Positions 9,870-18,502 of a stretch of 64,000 nt of DNA are shown here, piece after piece. Each line of letters opens with the position of its first letter. Within the stretch, counting starts at the first letter, position 1. The notes beneath the pieces were generated by a model. It was given only the letters and a program-made list of their open reading frames with translations, did no database searches and was not told the DNA's origin. Made by a program: the position numbers and the translations under genes. Source of the DNA: Tuberibacillus sp. Marseille-P3662 (GTDB lineage: Bacteria; Bacillota; Bacilli; Bacillales; Sporolactobacillaceae); assembly GCF_900178005.1 (NCBI RefSeq), contig NZ_FXBS01000006.1, forward strand, positions 1,707,585 to 1,771,584, read 5' to 3'.

Positions 9870-9895
9870 GTTCATATACATGAACTCATGTTCAT
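9870..9895. promoter_or_regulatory. Probable IclR operator: three phased GTTCAT half-sites
   Basis: GTTCAT atac ATGAAC tcat GTTCAT gives three half-sites in alternating orientation, each start ten bases from the next, that is one helical turn apart. It lies 35-60 bases upstream of the IclR start. The position and phasing suggest the operator of the IclR-led cluster. The assignment is an inference. Confidence 0.6.
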
Positions 9896-10320
9896 ATTTT
9901 TATTTTATGTTCGGAAAAACCCCAATATTCATAACATTATACTAAACGTTTATTTCTAAGGACTAAAAACGCAAAGTAAGATGAAACTCGTATCAGGAAG
10001 TGAAAAGTGAATGTCCCCAACTCTACAAGAAAATTAAAAAACATGATGAAACAAACGAGGTTTCTGAAAAGCACACCTAAATAAAAGTGATTATTAAGAA
10101 CATCGAATATCATGATCGGTATTTTTATGATTGATTGAGTTGTCATTTTTTAGCGTGGGACAGCATTGTGGGAAGTTGACGCTCTTGTTCTGCAGCGTCA
10201 TTAAGCCATTGGGGAGTGTGAGTGTTTTTTAAATCGCTTTGTTTTTCGTTCCTTTTGGGGGTCTTATCTGTTTAGAAGAATAAATAACGGAGGCTAAGAC
10301 ACAAGTATATCCGTCACAGA

Positions 10321-10395
10321 ATCATCCGAACGATTGATTAAATCAGTTCGGATGATTTGTTGAAAATAGTCATCGCTTCGTCAACATACGTCGCT
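10321..10395. repeat. Interspersed hairpin repeat, copy 2
   Basis: ATCATCCGAAC and GTTCGGATGAT form an 11-bp stem at 10321-10356, followed by TTGTTGAAAATAGTCATCGC. This matches the block at 2726-2800 apart from scattered changes. The rest of the 637-base gap (9836-10472) shows no convincing gene; a 69-codon minus-strand frame at 9937-10146 lacks a ribosome site and recognisable features. Confidence 0.65.
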
Positions 10396-10423
10396 TTTAT
10401 GACATATGGAACTTTGATACCCT

Positions 10424-10451
10424 ACACCCCTTCTTATATAAGGAGGGGTGT
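10424..10451. terminator. 28-base stem-loop after the KduD-like gene
   Basis: ACACCCC and GGGGTGT arms with an almost fully paired AT-rich centre form a near-perfect palindrome 21 bases past the stop of the SDR gene. The plus-strand side is followed by CTATTTTAT. It could end transcription in either direction. Confidence 0.55.
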
Positions 10452-10472
10452 CTATTTTATAATCATGAATTG

Positions 10473-11228
10473 TTACCTTCCCATCCAACCACCATCCACT
10501 GTAATCGTCTCACCATGTATGTAATTGGATGCATCAGATGCGAGTAAAATAGCAGCACCAACCAAATCTTCAGGATTACCCCAGCGGTCTGCCGGGATAC
10601 GTTCAAGAATTTGGCGGTTTCTTGTTTCATCAGCAATTAAAGCTTCATTCATGTCTGTTGCCATGTATCCAGGAGCAATAGCATTGACATTAATACCACG
10701 TTTTGCCCACTCATTAGATAAGGCTTTTGTCATTTGGACCACAGCACCTTTGCTTGCCGCATATGCAGGGACAGTATATCCCCCTTGAAAGGATAGAAGA
10801 GAAGCAATGTTGATAATTTTCCCATGGTTATTTTGAAGCATATACTTGCCGGCTGCTTGGCATAATTTAAATACCGACTTGGCATTGACGTCCATGACAA
10901 AGTCCCATTTTTCCTCGGGAAATTCTTCTGACAGTGAACGGTATTGTGCTCCTGCATTGTTAACAAGAATATCCAACCGACCATATTGGTTGAACACCTT
11001 ATCTATAATATTTTCCACGTTTGTGGTATCACTTAAGTCATAATGAATCACAAAACAACGCCGACCCAGACTCTTAATTTCTTCCACTATCTCTGGTTCT
11101 TCTTCAGACCTTTGAACAATAGCAATATCCGCACCTGCTTTTGCAAGTCCTAATGCAATCGCTTTTCCTAATCCGCGACTACCACCTGTCACGATCGCCA
11201 CCTGATTCTTCAAACTAAACAATTCCAT
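10473..11228 (-). CDS. kduD: KduD-like short-chain dehydrogenase (2-dehydro-3-deoxy-D-gluconate 5-dehydrogenase)
   Basis: SDR of 251 aa. It has the cofactor motif TGGSRGLG (about 15-22), NNAG (about 90), active-site Ser in INIASLLSFQGG, YAASK at about 155-159, and the C-terminal signature ITVDGGWMGR. The stretch NEWAKRGINVNAIAPGYMATDMNEAL and the motif RIPADRWG are characteristic of KduD, which interconverts 2-keto-3-deoxygluconate and its 2,5-diketo form in uronate breakdown. No KduI or other pectin gene is beside it. It is separated from the IclR cluster by 640 bases, so a role in that pathway is possible but not shown. Confidence 0.85.
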   Translation of the reverse strand: MELFSLKNQVAIVTGGSRGLGKAIALGLAKAGADIAIVQRSEEEPEIVEEIKSLGRRCFVIHYDLSDTTNVENIIDKVFNQYGRLDILVNNAGAQYRSLSEEFPEEKWDFVMDVNAKSVFKLCQAAGKYMLQNNHGKIINIASLLSFQGGYTVPAYAASKGAVVQMTKALSNEWAKRGINVNAIAPGYMATDMNEALIADETRNRQILERIPADRWGNPEDLVGAAILLASDASNYIHGETITVDGGWMGR

Positions 11229-11339
11229 CTTGACACTCCAATCATTTACTTGAGATTCATCATTGATTTCATAAGACGCAACTATATACTACCCAATGCA
11301 ACTGACATGATGCCTCCATCCAGCTATTCCTATGATTTT

Positions 11340-11516
11340 TCGGCGTAGATAAGAAGTTTACAAGAATTCAAAACGTCGTGCGATTGAAGCTATTCCAGTA
11401 TGTATGGATGGAACAACCAAAAGATTTGCGAAAGCTGTATTTGTTTGGCTAGTCCAGATGCAGACGATATTACTGCACAGACACTTAATATGGATGGTGG
11501 CAATGTACTTAGTTAA
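11340..11516 (+). pseudogene. C-terminal remnant of a short-chain dehydrogenase, frameshifted
   Basis: The plus strand reads KRRAIEAIPV...GTTKRFAKAV from about 11371 and, after one lost base near 11440-11446, continues LASPDADDITAQTLNMDGGNVLS and stop. Both parts match the tail of SDR proteins (IPLGRxGTPEDIAKAVLFLAS, then the ITGQTLNVDGG signature). The N-terminal three quarters are missing. It lies opposite in strand to the two intact SDR genes nearby, so it is an independent relic. Confidence 0.75.
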
Positions 11517-11588
11517 TTGAATTTTAAAGATAAAAAGGAACGCATGCAAGTTGAAAATCCCCTTAAGACTTCTCCATCCCTAACAGAC

Positions 11589-11615
11589 AAGACCGCAGAT
11601 TCGTTCTGCGGTCTT
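11589..11615. terminator. Stem-loop between SDR relic and aldo/keto reductase
   Basis: AAGACCGCAG and CTGCGGTCTT form a perfect 10-bp stem with a seven-base loop, 28 bases past the stop of the aldo/keto reductase gene. It lacks a good T run, so efficiency is uncertain. Confidence 0.55.
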
Positions 11616-11643
11616 GGCGAAAGAGATATTCGAGGCATCCTCT

Positions 11644-12621
11644 CTAAATGGGCAACGGTGCGTCTGGTGAAACCAGTCCATGTTCACGCATCTCCTGCCA
11701 GAAGTCCGATGGAATATCAGCTTTCATGGCTGTTAGGTCTTCGTTAATCCTCTCGGGACGTGTGGTACCGGGGATAACAGCGAAGACAGCTGGATGCGCT
11801 GCTGAAAATTGCAAGGCTGCGGCTTTTAGGCTCACCTGGTGGCGCTGTGCGATGGCTTTCATTCGATCGACTTTTGATGTAATGTTAGAAGGCGCTTCTC
11901 CATAATCATAGTGAGAGCCTCCGACTAAGATACCCGAACTATACGGTCCACCGACAGCAATGCTAACACCTTTGTCTTGGGCGGTAGGCATTAAGCGCTG
12001 CAGCGCATGCTCATGATTTAATAAGGTATAGCGAGTAGCCAACAAGCATAGATCTGGATGAGCTTCTTCTAGCTCCAATGCAAGCTCGATTGGTTCTGTC
12101 CGGTTGACGCCAATGCCCCAAGATTTAATAACACCCTCGTCACGAAGGCGTGTTAGTACGCGGAAGGCTCCTTTTCTCGCCGTATCATACTTCGTTATCC
12201 ATTCATCCCCATGGAAATCCGGGGAAATATCATGGACATAGACGAAGTCCAGCCGGTCTGTTTGTAAGCGTTCCAAGCTCTGTTCTATCGATCGCAGCGT
12301 TGCATCTTCACTGTAGTCCGTAATCACTTTATTCTTACGGCCCTGTTCGAACAGTCCGTTTTTCTCTTCCAATTCATCTGAGATTACCCGTCCTACTTTT
12401 GTGCTTAACAAATAATCATCTCGATGATGTTGCGATAAAACGTCACCTAATCGTATTTCAGATAAACCCGCACCATAAAAAGGCGCTGTATCAAAATATC
12501 GAATCCCCTGATCCCAGGCCGCCTCAATTGTAGCCCTGGCTTCCTCTTCTGAAACATCACGGTACATATTGCCTAGAGGAGCTGTTCCGAATCCTAGTTT
12601 ATCTTCTAACGCTTTGTTCAT
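11644..12621 (-). CDS. Aldo/keto reductase (D-threo-aldose 1-dehydrogenase type)
   Basis: NAD(P)H-linked oxidoreductase of 325 aa with a TIM-barrel fold. The N-terminal GFGTAPLGNMY, the catalytic Asp/Tyr segment FDTAPFYGAGLSE (about 42-54), a Lys in LSTKVGR (about 75) and the catalytic-loop His in VYVHDISPDFHG are present. These features match the family of D-threo-aldose (L-fucose) 1-dehydrogenase and pyridoxal 4-dehydrogenase. The ribosome site is GAGGAGG. It stands alone on the minus strand. A link to the fucosidase locus 30 kb away is possible but speculative. Confidence 0.9.
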   Translation of the reverse strand: MNKALEDKLGFGTAPLGNMYRDVSEEEARATIEAAWDQGIRYFDTAPFYGAGLSEIRLGDVLSQHHRDDYLLSTKVGRVISDELEEKNGLFEQGRKNKVITDYSEDATLRSIEQSLERLQTDRLDFVYVHDISPDFHGDEWITKYDTARKGAFRVLTRLRDEGVIKSWGIGVNRTEPIELALELEEAHPDLCLLATRYTLLNHEHALQRLMPTAQDKGVSIAVGGPYSSGILVGGSHYDYGEAPSNITSKVDRMKAIAQRHQVSLKAAALQFSAAHPAVFAVIPGTTRPERINEDLTAMKADIPSDFWQEMREHGLVSPDAPLPI

Positions 12622-12770
12622 ACTGATCGATCCTCCTCAAAGTTTTAGACCTTCTATCTATAATCTTTTACCGCTGTTAGTAAAAAGTAAACCTGGCATT
12701 GACTATATTTTGGTCCAAAGTCTTCAACCCTATTTTTGCTGTTAAAAGGAGCCTAGGGCTCTGGACTCCT

Positions 12771-12872
12771 GTGCAAGTATATTATCATTTTAAAATCATT
12801 GCTCTCAATTCTGGAGCATCCCATCAAGACCTCGTTAGTGAGTGGACAAAAGGTGTAGAAATTGCGCAATAA
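12771..12872 (+). pseudogene. Possible C-terminal remnant of a betaine-binding (OpuAC-type) protein
   Basis: The plus strand reads ...SGASHQDLVSEWTKGVEIAQ and stop, followed eight bases later by a strong terminator. The intact betaine-binding protein at 23.8-24.7 kb ends NNQDLVSEWTKDLK, so HQDLVSEWTKGVE looks like the same C-terminus from a related gene. Only about 33 codons are readable. The call rests on this short match. Confidence 0.45.
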
Positions 12873-12879
12873 CACGATC

Positions 12880-12922
12880 AAAGCAACTCCTTTATTATTT
12901 AAAGGAGTTGCTTTCTTTTTTG
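12880..12922 (+). terminator. Rho-independent terminator
   Basis: AAAGCAACTCCTTTA pairs with TAAAGGAGTTGCTTT around a four- to five-base loop and is followed by TCTTTTTT. It follows the plus-strand relic ending at 12872 and also separates it from the converging SDR gene. Confidence 0.85.
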
Positions 12923-12965
12923 AAGGCCCTTTTCTAAATTGTTTTTTTAAATATGATTGATTTCC

Positions 12966-13712
12966 TTATTCTTCCCTAGCCCCCAATGTCATACCTCCAT
13001 CAACAACAATTTCTGTTCCTGTGCAATATGAACTTTCATCAGAAGCAAGGAACGCTACAGCCCGGGCAATTTCAATCGGCTGTCCGATACGTCCCAGAGG
13101 AACCGAATTATAAAAGTCCGGAACTCCCTCACCTTGGGTGGCCATTTCTGTTTCAATTCCGCCCGGATGAACCATATTAACCCGGATTCCCTTTTGTCCC
13201 AATTCAATGGCGGCTGCTTTAGACATGGCCACCACAGATGCTTTTGTGGCAGCATAAGCCGAAGAATGACCGATTGGGGCAAACGCAGAGATCGACAAAT
13301 TGTTTATAATAGAACCTTTCTGCTGCTTTTCCATATGGGGAATAACCGCCTGCATCCCCTGAAATACTCCGAGCTGATTCACATTAATCAAGTGTTGATA
13401 ATCTTCCATCGTTATGTCTGTAAACGGTTTGCGTTTTAGAGCTCCAGCATTATTAACGAGTACATTGATTTTACCCAATTTATCTATAATTTCATCCGTA
13501 GCTGCTTTCCACTGTGATTCCTTTGTGACATCCAGCTGAACCGGATAGGCATGGTCTTCACCAATGGCCTCTGCCACTTCCTGAGCTTTTTCATAATTCC
13601 GGGCACCAACGACCACAGTGCCACCTAATGAAGCAAGGTGCTCAGCGATAGCTTTTCCCTGACCACGATTGGCACCTGTGATAAGGATTACGTGGTTTTT
13701 TAAGTCAGGCAT
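12966..13712 (-). CDS. Short-chain dehydrogenase/reductase
   Basis: Classical SDR of 248 aa with TGANRGQG (about 12-19), NNAG (about 88-91), active-site Ser in [15 protein letters not shown] at about 153-157 and the C-terminal [10 protein letters not shown] signature. Substrate cannot be read from sequence; 3-oxoacyl-type alcohols, sugars or steroids are all possible for the family. It lies 43 bases downstream of the MMPL transporter on the same strand with an AAGGAGAG site, so both are probably in one transcript under the divergent TetR regulator. Confidence 0.88.
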   Translation of the reverse strand: MPDLKNHVILITGANRGQGKAIAEHLASLGGTVVVGARNYEKAQEVAEAIGEDHAYPVQLDVTKESQWKAATDEIIDKLGKINVLVNNAGALKRKPFTDITMEDYQHLINVNQLGVFQGMQAVIPHMEKQQKGSIINNLSISAFAPIGHSSAYAATKASVVAMSKAAAIELGQKGIRVNMVHPGGIETEMATQGEGVPDFYNSVPLGRIGQPIEIARAVAFLASDESSYCTGTEIVVDGGMTLGAREE

Positions 13713-13755
13713 ACGCTCTCTCCTTAGTTATTGTTTTATAAGTAGACGGGGCTCT

Positions 13756-16002
13756 TTAATGATACGACTCATGATTTTTCTCATCAACCTTTTTCGTAAC
13801 CGGATGATCAATGTCTTCCTTTTTCCAAAGCTGACCAGGCCAAAATGCATAGTTTCCAAGGACTTTTGTGATAGCTGGAACCAGTAATGGGCGAACAATA
13901 AATGTATCTAATAAAACCCCTATAGCTGTTACCGTTCCAAACTGTACGAGAACCTGCATGGGCATGACCGCCAAAACTGAGAATGTGCCTGCCAAAATCA
14001 GACCCGCTGAAGTGATGACACTGCTGGTGTCGACAACACCTTCCGCAATCGCCTTATTTAACGGCATGTGTTCTCGTTTTTTCCATATGCTCGAGACCAT
14101 AAATAGGTTGTAATCTCCCCCTAGGGCAACTAAGAAGACAAAGGCATATAACGGAATAAGCCCTTGCATAGCAGGTGCACCCATACCGTAATGAATCAAC
14201 AACCAACCTAGGCCCAAGGCTGACATGTAGGAAAGCACAACCGTTAGAAGAAGATAGATCATTGCTATAATTGAACGTAAATAGAGTAGCAGCAATGATG
14301 CTATGATCACAAGGATGACAGGGACAATGAGATTCTGATCCCGACTCGTTATTTTTTTCGTATCATATAACGTTGCCGTTTCTCCACCTATCCAGACGTG
14401 TTCGTTTGCATGGTCAACCTCCGCCTTTTCAAGGGTGTTAACAACAACTTTTTTTAACTCCGGCATTTTCGCGACAGCCTTGGACGAGTATGGATCGACG
14501 GATAATGTCACTTCTAACTTCTTTAAATGAGTATTATCTTTACCAGAAACCGGATGGCTTACTCTTTTGACAAAAGATAAAGAAGCTAATTTCTCCTGTA
14601 AAACAACCTCTTGACCTTCTGTATCAACAATCATCTGAACCGGCGCTATCCCACCTGCAGAATAATGATCAGCCATGATGGTAAAACCTTCACGGGACGG
14701 CGTATCCTTCGGAAAGGCATCAAAAACACCATAGGTATATTCCGTTTTGGATGTAAATGTCGCTAATCCCCCTAGAAGAATCAGGCAAAAGATGATGACT
14801 TTCCAAGGTTTCTTAATAACCCATTTGCTAGCCTTTTGACTAAGTCGGCTCTTGTTTTTACGTCGGGATATGGATTTGCCTTTCTTTTTCTCCAACTCCT
14901 GAACCATTTTTTCCGTTCTTGGTTTAAATGGAAAGAAGGCGGTTCTTCCGAGTATGGCCAGAATAGCTGGCAGCAGTGTCATAACCGCGACGGCGATCAT
15001 TATGATGGCAAAACTAAATGGAACCGCAAAACGCTCATAAGATGCATATTGTGCCAAGGATAACGTTACTAATCCGATGGCTGTGGTCAGAGCACTCATC
15101 ATAATCGCGCCACCAGAATGAGCGATGGCAGACTGCAGAGCTTTGTATTTATTGGGTTCCACCTGTAATTCATCGCGATATCGCGAAACAAGGAACAAGC
15201 AGTAATCGGTCCCCGCCCCAAACAAGAGGACCGTCATAATGGAGGTCGTCTGTGTATCTACGACAATCCACCCTTGACTTGCAAAAAATCCAAGGATTGG
15301 ACTGATCACTCCATAAGCAAATCCTACCCCAATCAGCGGGACGAGTGCTAGAATCGGTGAACGGTACAAAACGACGAGTAACACTAACACCAGTAGCACG
15401 GTTGCGATGAGTAACGTTACATCGGCCTGGCTAAACAGTTCTTTTGCATCCGTTTGAATGGCTACCGGGCCTGTGAACCGGGTGTGTAATCCCTCAGCAG
15501 AAATATCTCCATTAAAAGAAGTTCCTTCTGTTAGATGATTGATTTTTTCTTTCAGTGCTGCTAATGACTGTTGTAAATGTTCTGTTGACGCAGCGTTATC
15601 AAAAAACACCGGTGTTGTTAATGCTTCTCCATCTTTTGATGCGGACTGGACAAGTACCTGCATGGGCATTTTGCCAAATTCCGGCACCATCGTCTGCTGA
15701 TCAAGCGGCTTGTCATCCAAATGCTTATAAAGCGATTGAACCGCCTTAAAATCCGCTTGTTTTAACCCGTTTTGACGATGCCATACGATTAATAATGGAA
15801 CACCCTGACCGTCTGAAAACTGTTCGTCAATGATCTTTGATGCCTTGACAGACATCGCATCTTCAGGAAGCAATTGATTCGTCCCAACGGCTTCATCGTT
15901 AACCTGGGGCCAAATCACTGATAAAAGGCTAACCACTAGAACCCAAATGCTTAATATAACCCATCGACTTTTCGAACCGGCAACTGCTCTCCCAAACTTC
16001 AT
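13756..16002 (-). CDS. MMPL/RND superfamily transporter (YdfJ-like)
   Basis: Membrane protein of 748 aa with the duplicated RND layout: one N-terminal helix, a large extracytoplasmic domain (about 40-190), five helices (about 200-360), a cytosolic linker rich in Lys (375-400), then a second helix, domain and helix set. GAGTDYCLFLVSRYRDE (about 270-285) and GGDYNLFMVSSIWKKRE (about 640) are the paired MMPL motifs with the helix-4/10 Asp. The family exports lipids, antibiotics or other hydrophobic compounds driven by protons. It is divergent from a TetR-type regulator with an ACTG-GT-CAGT palindrome between them, as in drug- or lipid-responsive efflux loci. Confidence 0.9.
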   Translation of the reverse strand: MKFGRAVAGSKSRWVILSIWVLVVSLLSVIWPQVNDEAVGTNQLLPEDAMSVKASKIIDEQFSDGQGVPLLIVWHRQNGLKQADFKAVQSLYKHLDDKPLDQQTMVPEFGKMPMQVLVQSASKDGEALTTPVFFDNAASTEHLQQSLAALKEKINHLTEGTSFNGDISAEGLHTRFTGPVAIQTDAKELFSQADVTLLIATVLLVLVLLVVLYRSPILALVPLIGVGFAYGVISPILGFFASQGWIVVDTQTTSIMTVLLFGAGTDYCLFLVSRYRDELQVEPNKYKALQSAIAHSGGAIMMSALTTAIGLVTLSLAQYASYERFAVPFSFAIIMIAVAVMTLLPAILAILGRTAFFPFKPRTEKMVQELEKKKGKSISRRKNKSRLSQKASKWVIKKPWKVIIFCLILLGGLATFTSKTEYTYGVFDAFPKDTPSREGFTIMADHYSAGGIAPVQMIVDTEGQEVVLQEKLASLSFVKRVSHPVSGKDNTHLKKLEVTLSVDPYSSKAVAKMPELKKVVVNTLEKAEVDHANEHVWIGGETATLYDTKKITSRDQNLIVPVILVIIASLLLLYLRSIIAMIYLLLTVVLSYMSALGLGWLLIHYGMGAPAMQGLIPLYAFVFLVALGGDYNLFMVSSIWKKREHMPLNKAIAEGVVDTSSVITSAGLILAGTFSVLAVMPMQVLVQFGTVTAIGVLLDTFIVRPLLVPAITKVLGNYAFWPGQLWKKEDIDHPVTKKVDEKNHESYH

Positions 16003-16075
16003 TAAAATTCCCCTTCTCTCAGTTTTTACGCGGATATTTCTATAACACCTTTATATATCTGAATTAATTATATAT

Positions 16076-16085
16076 ACTGGTCAGT
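16076..16085. promoter_or_regulatory. Candidate TetR operator
   Basis: ACTGGTCAGT is a small palindrome in the 152-base gap between the divergent MMPL and TetR genes, embedded in AT-rich promoter-like sequence (TATATATACTGG). Position suggests a shared operator. Confidence 0.4.
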
Positions 16086-16175
16086 TAATTTTCAACGAAC
16101 ACCTTTATTGCATCGGAAGTCCTCACCTTATGTGATATACTTTAAATTGAATGAATGTATAAGGAGAGAACAAGT

Positions 16176-16799
16176 TTGACGGACAATAACAGGCGTTCAA
16201 TCGGCAGACCTCGTTCCGATGAACAAAGTCAGCCAACCCATCGAATCATTCTCCAGGCAGCAATGGACCTTTTTTTAACTTATGGTTATCAAGAAGTATC
16301 AGTGGATGATGTCGCAAAAAAATGCAACTTCACCAAGGCGACTATATACTATTACTATAAAAGTAAAGGAGAATTATTCACCGAAACCATCGTTCAGATG
16401 ATGTTTCAGATTCGCAGGCACATTCAATCAATATTACAAGAGGACATTCCCTTACGTACCCGCCTCCAAAAAATATTAGAGGAACATTTGAAAGCAACCA
16501 ATGATATTGATTTGGACGGGTTTATGAGAGAAACGAAAAATGCATTGTCTCAAGATCAGATTAAAACAATGCAAGCAGCAGAAGAAGACATTTATAAAGT
16601 TATTGAAAAGACTTTCGAAGATGCGCTGACAGCTGGAGAAATCAGTCATATCAATCCGTCGTTTGCAGCCCTTATGTATATCTCTCTCGTAAAGGCTGGT
16701 AATTATAGAGACACAGATAACCAGGCCATTTTCACCTCCGCTGAGGAAGCTGCAGAACAAATAACCCACTTCTTCTGGAATGGCCTTTTTTCAAATTGA
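16176..16799 (+). CDS. TetR/AcrR family transcriptional regulator
   Basis: About 207 aa. The N-terminal TetR helix-turn-helix spans about residues 22-68 (ILQAAMDLFLTYGYQEVSVDDVAKKC, FTKATIYYYYKSKGELF), followed by a helical ligand domain. A TTG start at 16176 is preferred because AAGGAGAG lies eight bases before it; the in-frame ATG at 16155 precedes that ribosome site. It is divergent from the MMPL gene, which it probably represses. Its stop codon overlaps the first bases of an interspersed repeat. The last 20 residues are nearly repeated by a relic at 41.1 kb. Confidence 0.9.
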   Translation: MTDNNRRSIGRPRSDEQSQPTHRIILQAAMDLFLTYGYQEVSVDDVAKKCNFTKATIYYYYKSKGELFTETIVQMMFQIRRHIQSILQEDIPLRTRLQKILEEHLKATNDIDLDGFMRETKNALSQDQIKTMQAAEEDIYKVIEKTFEDALTAGEISHINPSFAALMYISLVKAGNYRDTDNQAIFTSAEEAAEQITHFFWNGLFSN

Positions 16800-17186
16800 A
16801 TCAATTTCATCATTCAAAACTAATGCAGAAAATCCAAACATTTGTAAGTGTGCTTGGCCTATTGATTTCCACTCTAGGCGAACACTTTCCGCGGGCATGG
16901 CTTGAGCCTCATGCCCACACCCGGGGTCCCCGAAAAGCGATTTTTGCTTTTTGGGGTGGATTGATGTGGGTAGGATCAGCGTTGTCACAGGACGTAGGCC
17001 CGCAGGACGCGGGTCAGTTCAGCGTTGTCACAGGACGTGACGTTTTTAGCTGAACCTCCTTACATGAACTGATCATCCTTGATTGCATTGCGGGGTCTCA
17101 AGGCTCATGCTATTCCCGCAGGAGTCGCCGCCTGCCGTTCCAATCAACAATGTTAACGCGCTGATTTTACAAACATTAATCCATTA
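16797..17186. repeat. Interspersed repeat, copy A, carrying an inserted second repeat
   Basis: The ends match the repeat at 27752-27977 closely (for example CAGAAAATCCAAACATTT, TTTCCGCGGGCATGGCTTGA, ATGCTATTCCCGCAGGAGTC). Between CTTGAGCCTC and GCATTGCGGGGTCTCA this copy has about 170 extra bases (16911-17084). The extra part contains two direct copies of CAGCGTTGTCACAGGACGT about 45 bases apart. The stretch has no gene and starts within the TetR stop codon. Confidence 0.8.
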
Positions 17187-17225
17187 GTTTAACCAACTAA
17201 TTCTTTGAAACAAACCTTTTTGCCT

Positions 17226-18242
17226 TTAACCATTCTGTCCTTTTGATAATTGGGTCCTATCCTCCATTTGAGGGGGTTCCTCCATTAATCCGTGTTCAAT
17301 CATGAGATCCCCTCCATCACTCGCAAAATCTAAAATATCTTTCGCCGTCCCCATCATTTTTAATGGTAAATCTTTTCTCAAACTGAAGGTTGTACCGATG
17401 GCATTGCTGCCTAAAGCAAAACTGTTTAATAGAGACGTATTATACATCATAAGCTTGTCTGAAAACGGCGACATTGTTGAGTTCGTCACCCGTCCTGCCG
17501 ATGTAGCTGGGGCATTAATATCACTTTCCATTAATATGTTACTGAATGTTTTGGTGATTTGTTTGGACAACTCTTTCCCCCGGAAAAAGTATTGCCGTAT
17601 ATCCTTTGCCTTGGCGACTTGAGCAAAGCCTGTCATTAGTTTCATGCCTGCAATATTCGCTTCAACCGTCTGATATAGATAAGCGACTTCAACAGCATTT
17701 AAAGGTCTTCTGTGACCCGTTAATTTCAATCCTGACCGATAATCTTTAGTCTTAGCGAATTCTACATGTTTCGGAAGGTTAATATACGGGGATTTTGGAA
17801 GCACCCCTTTATCAAGCAAATACTGTGTTGTTTCTTCACAGAACGCTTCTGCATATTTAGTGAACTTTTGATACAGGTTCATGATGTCCTTCCGGTAACT
17901 CATCGATATATGTAAGGCGTGGATACCCGATGCAATTTTCATCATTGTACGTAAATACATGACTTCAAAAATGTCATCATACAACTTAGGCGCACTATGA
18001 TTCACATCATTTTCGGTAAATCCAACCGGGACGGCTGCCCCTTCTTGTTTAAATATCTGACTTAATTCCTTAACAAATTTACTTTCCCCTTTTATAAACG
18101 ATTGAAATATTTTTCTTGCCTCTGGATCCTGATTATGGACTAAGAAGAAATCAATAATCCTGACCATCATGGTCTTTTTTTCATAAACGACCCAAAGTGT
18201 GGCAAGCTCTGAGGATGTTAGCGGCTCCTGTTCTTTGGTCAC
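17226..18242 (-). CDS. DUF3231 family protein
   Basis: Protein of about 338 aa made of two similar helical halves: about 10-165 (PLTSSELATLWVVYE start) and 178-330 (PLNAVEVAYLYQTVE start). This is the duplicated DUF3231 arrangement known from Bacillus and relatives. Function is unknown; the all-helical halves recall ferritin-like bundles, which is only an impression. No signal peptide is seen. The GTG at 18242 is preferred because GGAAGG precedes it, over an ATG at 18260. The family is mostly found in spore formers. Neighbours give no clue to its role. Confidence 0.85.
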   Translation of the reverse strand: MTKEQEPLTSSELATLWVVYEKKTMMVRIIDFFLVHNQDPEARKIFQSFIKGESKFVKELSQIFKQEGAAVPVGFTENDVNHSAPKLYDDIFEVMYLRTMMKIASGIHALHISMSYRKDIMNLYQKFTKYAEAFCEETTQYLLDKGVLPKSPYINLPKHVEFAKTKDYRSGLKLTGHRRPLNAVEVAYLYQTVEANIAGMKLMTGFAQVAKAKDIRQYFFRGKELSKQITKTFSNILMESDINAPATSAGRVTNSTMSPFSDKLMMYNTSLLNSFALGSNAIGTTFSLRKDLPLKMMGTAKDILDFASDGGDLMIEHGLMEEPPQMEDRTQLSKGQNG

Positions 18243-18502
18243 TTTGTTCCTTCCTTTCATTAAAAAATAAGGCCTCTTGAAGGTTTATACTTGCCTTATC
18301 CTTCCCGACCTCTTGGCAAGGTATTCTTGTTAGACATCCTCGTGACTTTTCATTTTGAAGGTGGCTTATATAAGTATTTATTTTAAGTGAAGGTGAAGAC
18401 TGAAACAAAGAACCAAATAAATAATGTAACAAATCAATGCGTAAATGACCTCCCAAATAACAATGAAAGGTCATCTATTAAAAAGGATCATTAAACACCC
18501 AA

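Noticed and set aside
9937-10146. 69-codon minus-strand frame
   Set aside because: No ribosome site, no recognisable domain, low-complexity AT-rich translation; treated as chance.
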